A program made the translations under genes and the position numbers. DNA of 64,000 bases. Origin: Cognatundibacterium jejuense. GTDB lineage: Bacteria > Pseudomonadota > Gammaproteobacteria > Burkholderiales > Burkholderiaceae_D. Location: NCBI RefSeq assembly GCF_014284255.1, contig NZ_JACOFV010000001.1, forward strand, positions 478,853 to 542,852, in the 5' to 3' direction. Shown piece after piece: positions 62,753-64,000 of the stretch. Within the stretch, counting starts at the first letter, position 1. The number at the start of each line of letters is the position of its first letter. The notes beneath the pieces were generated by a model that worked only from the letters and a program-made list of their open reading frames with translations, made no database searches and was not told where the DNA came from.

Positions 62753-63253
62753 ATGTCTAAAATTACAAATTCATACACTTCGAAGTCAGGAATGATTTAT
62801 AACTTATATCAATTCGACACAACCAAAATTTATTCCCCCGCTGAGAAGCGTGAAATTGAAAATAACAACTTTGACTATTACGCAGCGATTCAAAATGATC
62901 GAGTGGATGAAAAAATTAAAGAACTCGCTTTAAAAACTAAAATTCCATCAAAAGAAGAGCAAGAAGAAATTTGGTATCAAGAAAAATTACAAGAGGACAA
63001 AGAGAAAAAACTAGCGTTCCTTCTTGTATCTCAGCAACAACAAGCATTTGAAAAGCAAAAACAAGACTACCTCAATGATAGTTCCCTACTAGAGATTGAA
63101 ATCTGTGAACCAACTTTTTACGATTTTCTAAAAAAGTATGAAATTCGTCTGAAACAAAAGTATGTTGTTGATGGTAGTTCTTTGAGCGTGATGGGCGTTG
63201 GTCTGTTTCATTGTCGGATGCACAAAACACAAGCAGCGCCAGCAGCAAAATAA
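62753..63253 (+). CDS. Island protein of unknown function, coiled-coil rich
   Basis: A 166-residue hydrophilic protein, unrecognised. ATG 62753 is used; an in-frame TTG at 62747 that overlaps the previous stop is also possible. The middle (about 50-110) is a Glu/Lys/Gln-rich helix likely to form a coiled coil (SKEEQEEIWYQEKLQEDKEK). It probably forms an operon with the upstream small gene. A terminator follows. Confidence 0.7.
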   Translation: MSKITNSYTSKSGMIYNLYQFDTTKIYSPAEKREIENNNFDYYAAIQNDRVDEKIKELALKTKIPSKEEQEEIWYQEKLQEDKEKKLAFLLVSQQQQAFEKQKQDYLNDSSLLEIEICEPTFYDFLKKYEIRLKQKYVVDGSSLSVMGVGLFHCRMHKTQAAPAAK

Positions 63254-63311
63254 ACATTTTCCCCAACACTGGGGATAAATACTCGCTCACCAATAAACGG
63301 TAGCAAATTTC

Positions 63312-63357
63312 AGGAGTCCTCTTTTACATCGTAGATGTTTAAGTCGGCTCCTTTTTT
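63312..63357 (+). terminator. Terminator after the small-gene pair
   Basis: A long hairpin with outer arms AGGAGTCC (63312-63319) and GGCTCCT (63346-63352), one bulged T, and an inner ACATC-GTA-GATGT stem, ends in six Ts. Confidence 0.8.
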
Positions 63358-63375
63358 CATTTCAGAAAGGATTTT

Positions 63376-63585
63376 ATGAGTAAGCACTTTACAAAAGTTG
63401 AAGGCACTAAACGGTTTGAGACTGTTAGAGGCGACAAGAAGCTTCAGATGGGACGATTGATGATGAGGTCAGATGTTTGGCTTTTCTGTGATGCTCAATC
63501 AGCTCTATTAGATTTCGCGTCACCTTCACATTACATTGAATTTTTAATTTCACAACTTATGGATAACCAAAATGAACCAACTTGA
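63376..63585 (+). CDS. Small island protein of unknown function
   Basis: A 69-residue protein with GAAAGGA before its ATG. The sequence (MSKHFTKVEGTKRFETVRGD... SDVWLFCDAQSALLDFASPSHYIEFLISQLMDN) shows no recognised domain. It lies between a terminator and a convergent broken gene that begins seven bases after its stop. Confidence 0.6.
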   Translation: MSKHFTKVEGTKRFETVRGDKKLQMGRLMMRSDVWLFCDAQSALLDFASPSHYIEFLISQLMDNQNEPT

Positions 63586-63591
63586 ACGCCG

Positions 63592-63871
63592 TTACATGTA
63601 CTTAACGGACAGCTTGTAAGTCCAATCTTGATATGGCAGTCTAAAAACAATCCTATCAAGTGGAGCATTACTTAATGCAACCATTCTGCACATCAAAGAA
63701 ACTGAGTTTTGAGCAAGCAGGCACATTGCATCTGGCGAATTAAAAAATGGCTCTTTTCCTTTTCTCCAGACAAATGCGGTTGCTCCCGTTGGAATTGCTC
63801 CAATTGGTTGAATTGTATAAAAGCCGAAATTGAAAAAACCAAAAGTTAATATACTTAATGCGATCAGAATT
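63592..63871 (-). pseudogene. C-terminal remnant of a gene cut by an IS256-family element
   Basis: A minus-strand frame of about 92 codons runs from the insertion-sequence edge to a TAA at 63594-63592. It reads ILIALSILTFGFFNFGFYTI, then QPIGAIPTGATAFVWRKGKE, FFNSPDAMCLLAQNSVSLMC and ends KLSVKYM. The hydrophobic start suggests a membrane segment or signal anchor, followed by a compact domain with two cysteines. No family was recognised. The upstream part of the gene must lie on the other side of the element, outside the window. Confidence 0.7.
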
Positions 63872-64000
63872 GAGAGCCTGTAAATAAATTTGTGTAAATG
63901 TCCACGGTCTATTAACCTCTGAAGAGGAATTTACCGATGGACATTGTAATGGATAGAGAGAAACTTAAAGCGTTGGCAAAAGAGCTTGCCAAGGACATTA
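63872..64000 (+). mobile_element. Left end of an IS256-family insertion sequence
   Basis: The sequence from GAGAGCCTGTAAATAAATTT (63872) resembles IS256-family terminal repeats, and a transposase start follows 65 bases in. The exact left boundary is an estimate. Confidence 0.7.
63937..64000 (+). CDS. IS256-family transposase, N-terminal fragment
   Basis: Only 21 codons are present before the window ends. MDIVMDREKLKALAKELAKD matches the typical beginning of IS256-family (mutator-like) DDE transposases, where LKxLAKELAKDI is recurrent. The catalytic residues are outside the window. Confidence 0.75.
   Translation, partial: MDIVMDREKLKALAKELAKDI

Larger units (their letters stand above)
59588..64000. 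mobile_element. Left part of a tRNA-Pro-integrated genomic island
   Basis: From the attachment fragment to the window end the genes change character: integrase, serine recombinase, small AT-rich genes of unknown function and an IS256-family element. The right end, with the reconstituted tRNA-Pro gene on the minus strand, is expected beyond 64000. Confidence 0.8.

Overview
The window looks like a chromosome segment of a betaproteobacterium of the order Burkholderiales, most likely the family Oxalobacteraceae with fairly low GC (judged by eye). The evidence is gene order: a dapC-dapD-pilU-arsC-dapE-prmB cluster divergent from smc-zipA-ligA, then galU, def, glnD-map divergent from rpsB-tsf-pyrH-frr, and cdsA-dxr-rseP-bamA-skp-lpxD-fabZ-lpxA-lpxB. 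Species assignment is inference.

Layout. (1) 1-5046, minus strand: lysine/diaminopimelate biosynthesis (dapC, dapD, dapE) with a PilU-type pilus ATPase, an ArsC-like reductase and the start of prmB. (2) 5.5-15.2 kb, plus strand: a repeat-flanked lipoprotein, then smc, zipA, an unusually long ligA, galU and def. (3) 15.2-19.5 kb, minus strand: an rRNA pseudouridine synthase, glnD and map. (4) 19.6-33.4 kb, plus strand: translation factors, then isoprenoid, phospholipid, outer-membrane and lipid A synthesis. uppS, normally between frr and cdsA, is absent and a strong terminator stands there instead. (5) 33.5-42.0 kb: TatD, an ankyrin protein, a two-gene ABC transporter behind a long folded leader, a frameshifted transglutaminase-like gene, a DsbA and an MFS exporter. 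(6) 42.0-48.2 kb: the SOS mutasome imuA-imuB-dnaE2, with two exact CTG-N10-CAG LexA boxes in its upstream region, one of them facing a small divergent gene of unknown function. (7) 48.3-54.4 kb: a phosphopantetheinyl transferase, a Pls/PosA-type membrane NRPS (the family that makes cationic homopoly-amino acids) and a class A beta-lactamase. (8) 54.7-59.2 kb: photolyase, acyltransferase, glyoxalase-fold protein and a DUF922-like protein. (9) 59.5 kb to the end: the left part of an integrated island. It begins at a 46-bp 3' fragment of a tRNA-Pro(GGG) gene and carries a tyrosine integrase, a serine recombinase and small unknown genes. An IS256-family element has cut a minus-strand gene at its right edge.

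How it fits together: most of the window is cell-envelope and growth machinery. The accessory part couples DNA-damage response (mutasome, photolyase) with a probable polycation natural-product locus and a mobile island. The items most worth following up are the Pls-type NRPS with its own carrier-activating enzyme, the small SOS-linked gene opposite imuA, the folded leader with stacked mini-ORFs before the ABC transporter, and the missing uppS.
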